A DNA stretch of 64,000 bases from Bacillus sp. HSf4 (GTDB taxonomy: Bacteria; Bacillota; Bacilli; Bacillales; Bacillaceae), in the NCBI RefSeq assembly GCF_029537375.1, contig NZ_CP120679.1, positions 1,042,001 through 1,106,000 on the forward strand, in the 5' to 3' direction. Every line of letters starts with the position of its first letter. The first letter of the stretch is position 1. Below the pieces are notes generated by a model that was not told the origin of the DNA, ran no database searches, and saw nothing but the letters and a program-made list of their open reading frames with translations. Positions 63,835 through 64,000 of this stretch are shown in pieces. Position numbers and translations under genes: made by a program.

Positions 63835-64000
63835 GTGTCAAAACAAATGCTTGCGCTCAATATAGACGGAACGCTGCTTCGGACAAACGGACGGCTTCAT
63901 CCCGCAACGAAGGAAGCGATAGAATATGCAAAGAAAAAAGATGTATATGTTACGCTTGTCACAAACAGGCATTTTCGCTCGGCGCAAAAAATCGCCAAAT
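63835..64000 (+). CDS. yhaX: HAD-superfamily hydrolase YhaX, 3' end outside the window
   Basis: The first 55 codons are present, starting at GTG 63835 with AAGGGGGACCTCCAA upstream: SKQMLALNIDGTLLRTNGRL, then HPATKEAIEYAKKKDVYVTLVTNRHFRSAQKIAK. This is HAD motif I, although the first catalytic Asp is replaced by Asn (LNIDGTLL in place of DxDGT), and motif II (VTLVTNR). Cof-type phosphatase of B. subtilis YhaX kind, a sporulation/stress-linked protein of unknown substrate. Confidence 0.85.
   Translation, partial: MSKQMLALNIDGTLLRTNGRLHPATKEAIEYAKKKDVYVTLVTNRHFRSAQKIAK

Overview
The window is chromosomal DNA from a Bacillus of the B. licheniformis group. From start to end the gene order follows the B. 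subtilis glpK-glpD-pgcA ... yhcYZ ... nsrR ... spoVR-lytE-citR-citA ... sigM ... plsC ... yhdP-yhdT ... yheN-dat-nhaC-nhaX-bmrCD ... sspB ... yheA region. Insertions and losses relative to B. subtilis are typical of that sister group. Species is inferred from protein similarity and synteny recalled from memory; no search was run.

1-12.7 kb: glycerol catabolism (glpK end, glpD behind a GlpP-type antiterminator), phosphoglucomutase pgcA, a small membrane protein/HTH pair, the yhcYZ two-component system with azoreductase yhdA, yhdB, yhdC, the NO-responsive nsrR/hmp pair with two NsrR operators, and spoVR with a sigma-E-type promoter. 12.7-25 kb: lytE, a decayed type I toxin-antitoxin-like locus, citR/citA, an amino-acid symporter (yhdH) coupled to a PLP decarboxylase, an AraC/GyrI regulator, MocR-type yhdI, acetyltransferase yhdJ, and the sigM-yhdL-yhdK operon.

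25-44 kb: an AT-rich rap gene broken by two frameshifts beside an intact phr pheromone gene; plsC; a TetR/acyl-thioesterase pair with two matching operators; two CNNM/CorC-type transporters (mpfA/yhdP and yhdT) that share an unusual ribosome-binding architecture; a small SOS-box-controlled phage-like module (ArpU-like regulator plus holin-like protein); two crcB fluoride channel subunits with yhdW; yhdX; mechanosensitive channel yhdY; sirtuin srtN; an acetyltransferase with a decayed partner; yheN, dat, nhaC and a catabolite-controlled aldose epimerase.

44-49 kb: the most distinctive accessory element. It is a thiazole/oxazole-modified peptide (TOMM) bacteriocin locus of the heterocycloanthracin/sonorensin type, inserted between nhaC and nhaX. 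It holds a precursor whose core is almost entirely Cys-Xaa-Ser repeats, an E1-like leader-binding protein and a YcaO cyclodehydratase. 49-64 kb: nhaX; the bmrCD heterodimeric ABC exporter behind a leader with short ORFs and three tandem hairpins; yheG, yheF, sspB; an inserted CxxC protein, msmX and a PucR/CdaR-type regulator; yheE, yheD, yheC; a second HTH/membrane pair; yheB, yheA; a candidate small RNA; and the start of yhaX.

The findings I rate highest are the TOMM locus, the parallel Shine-Dalgarno/hairpin/start geometry of mpfA and yhdT, the SOS-linked phage module, the bmr leader and the rap/phr locus.
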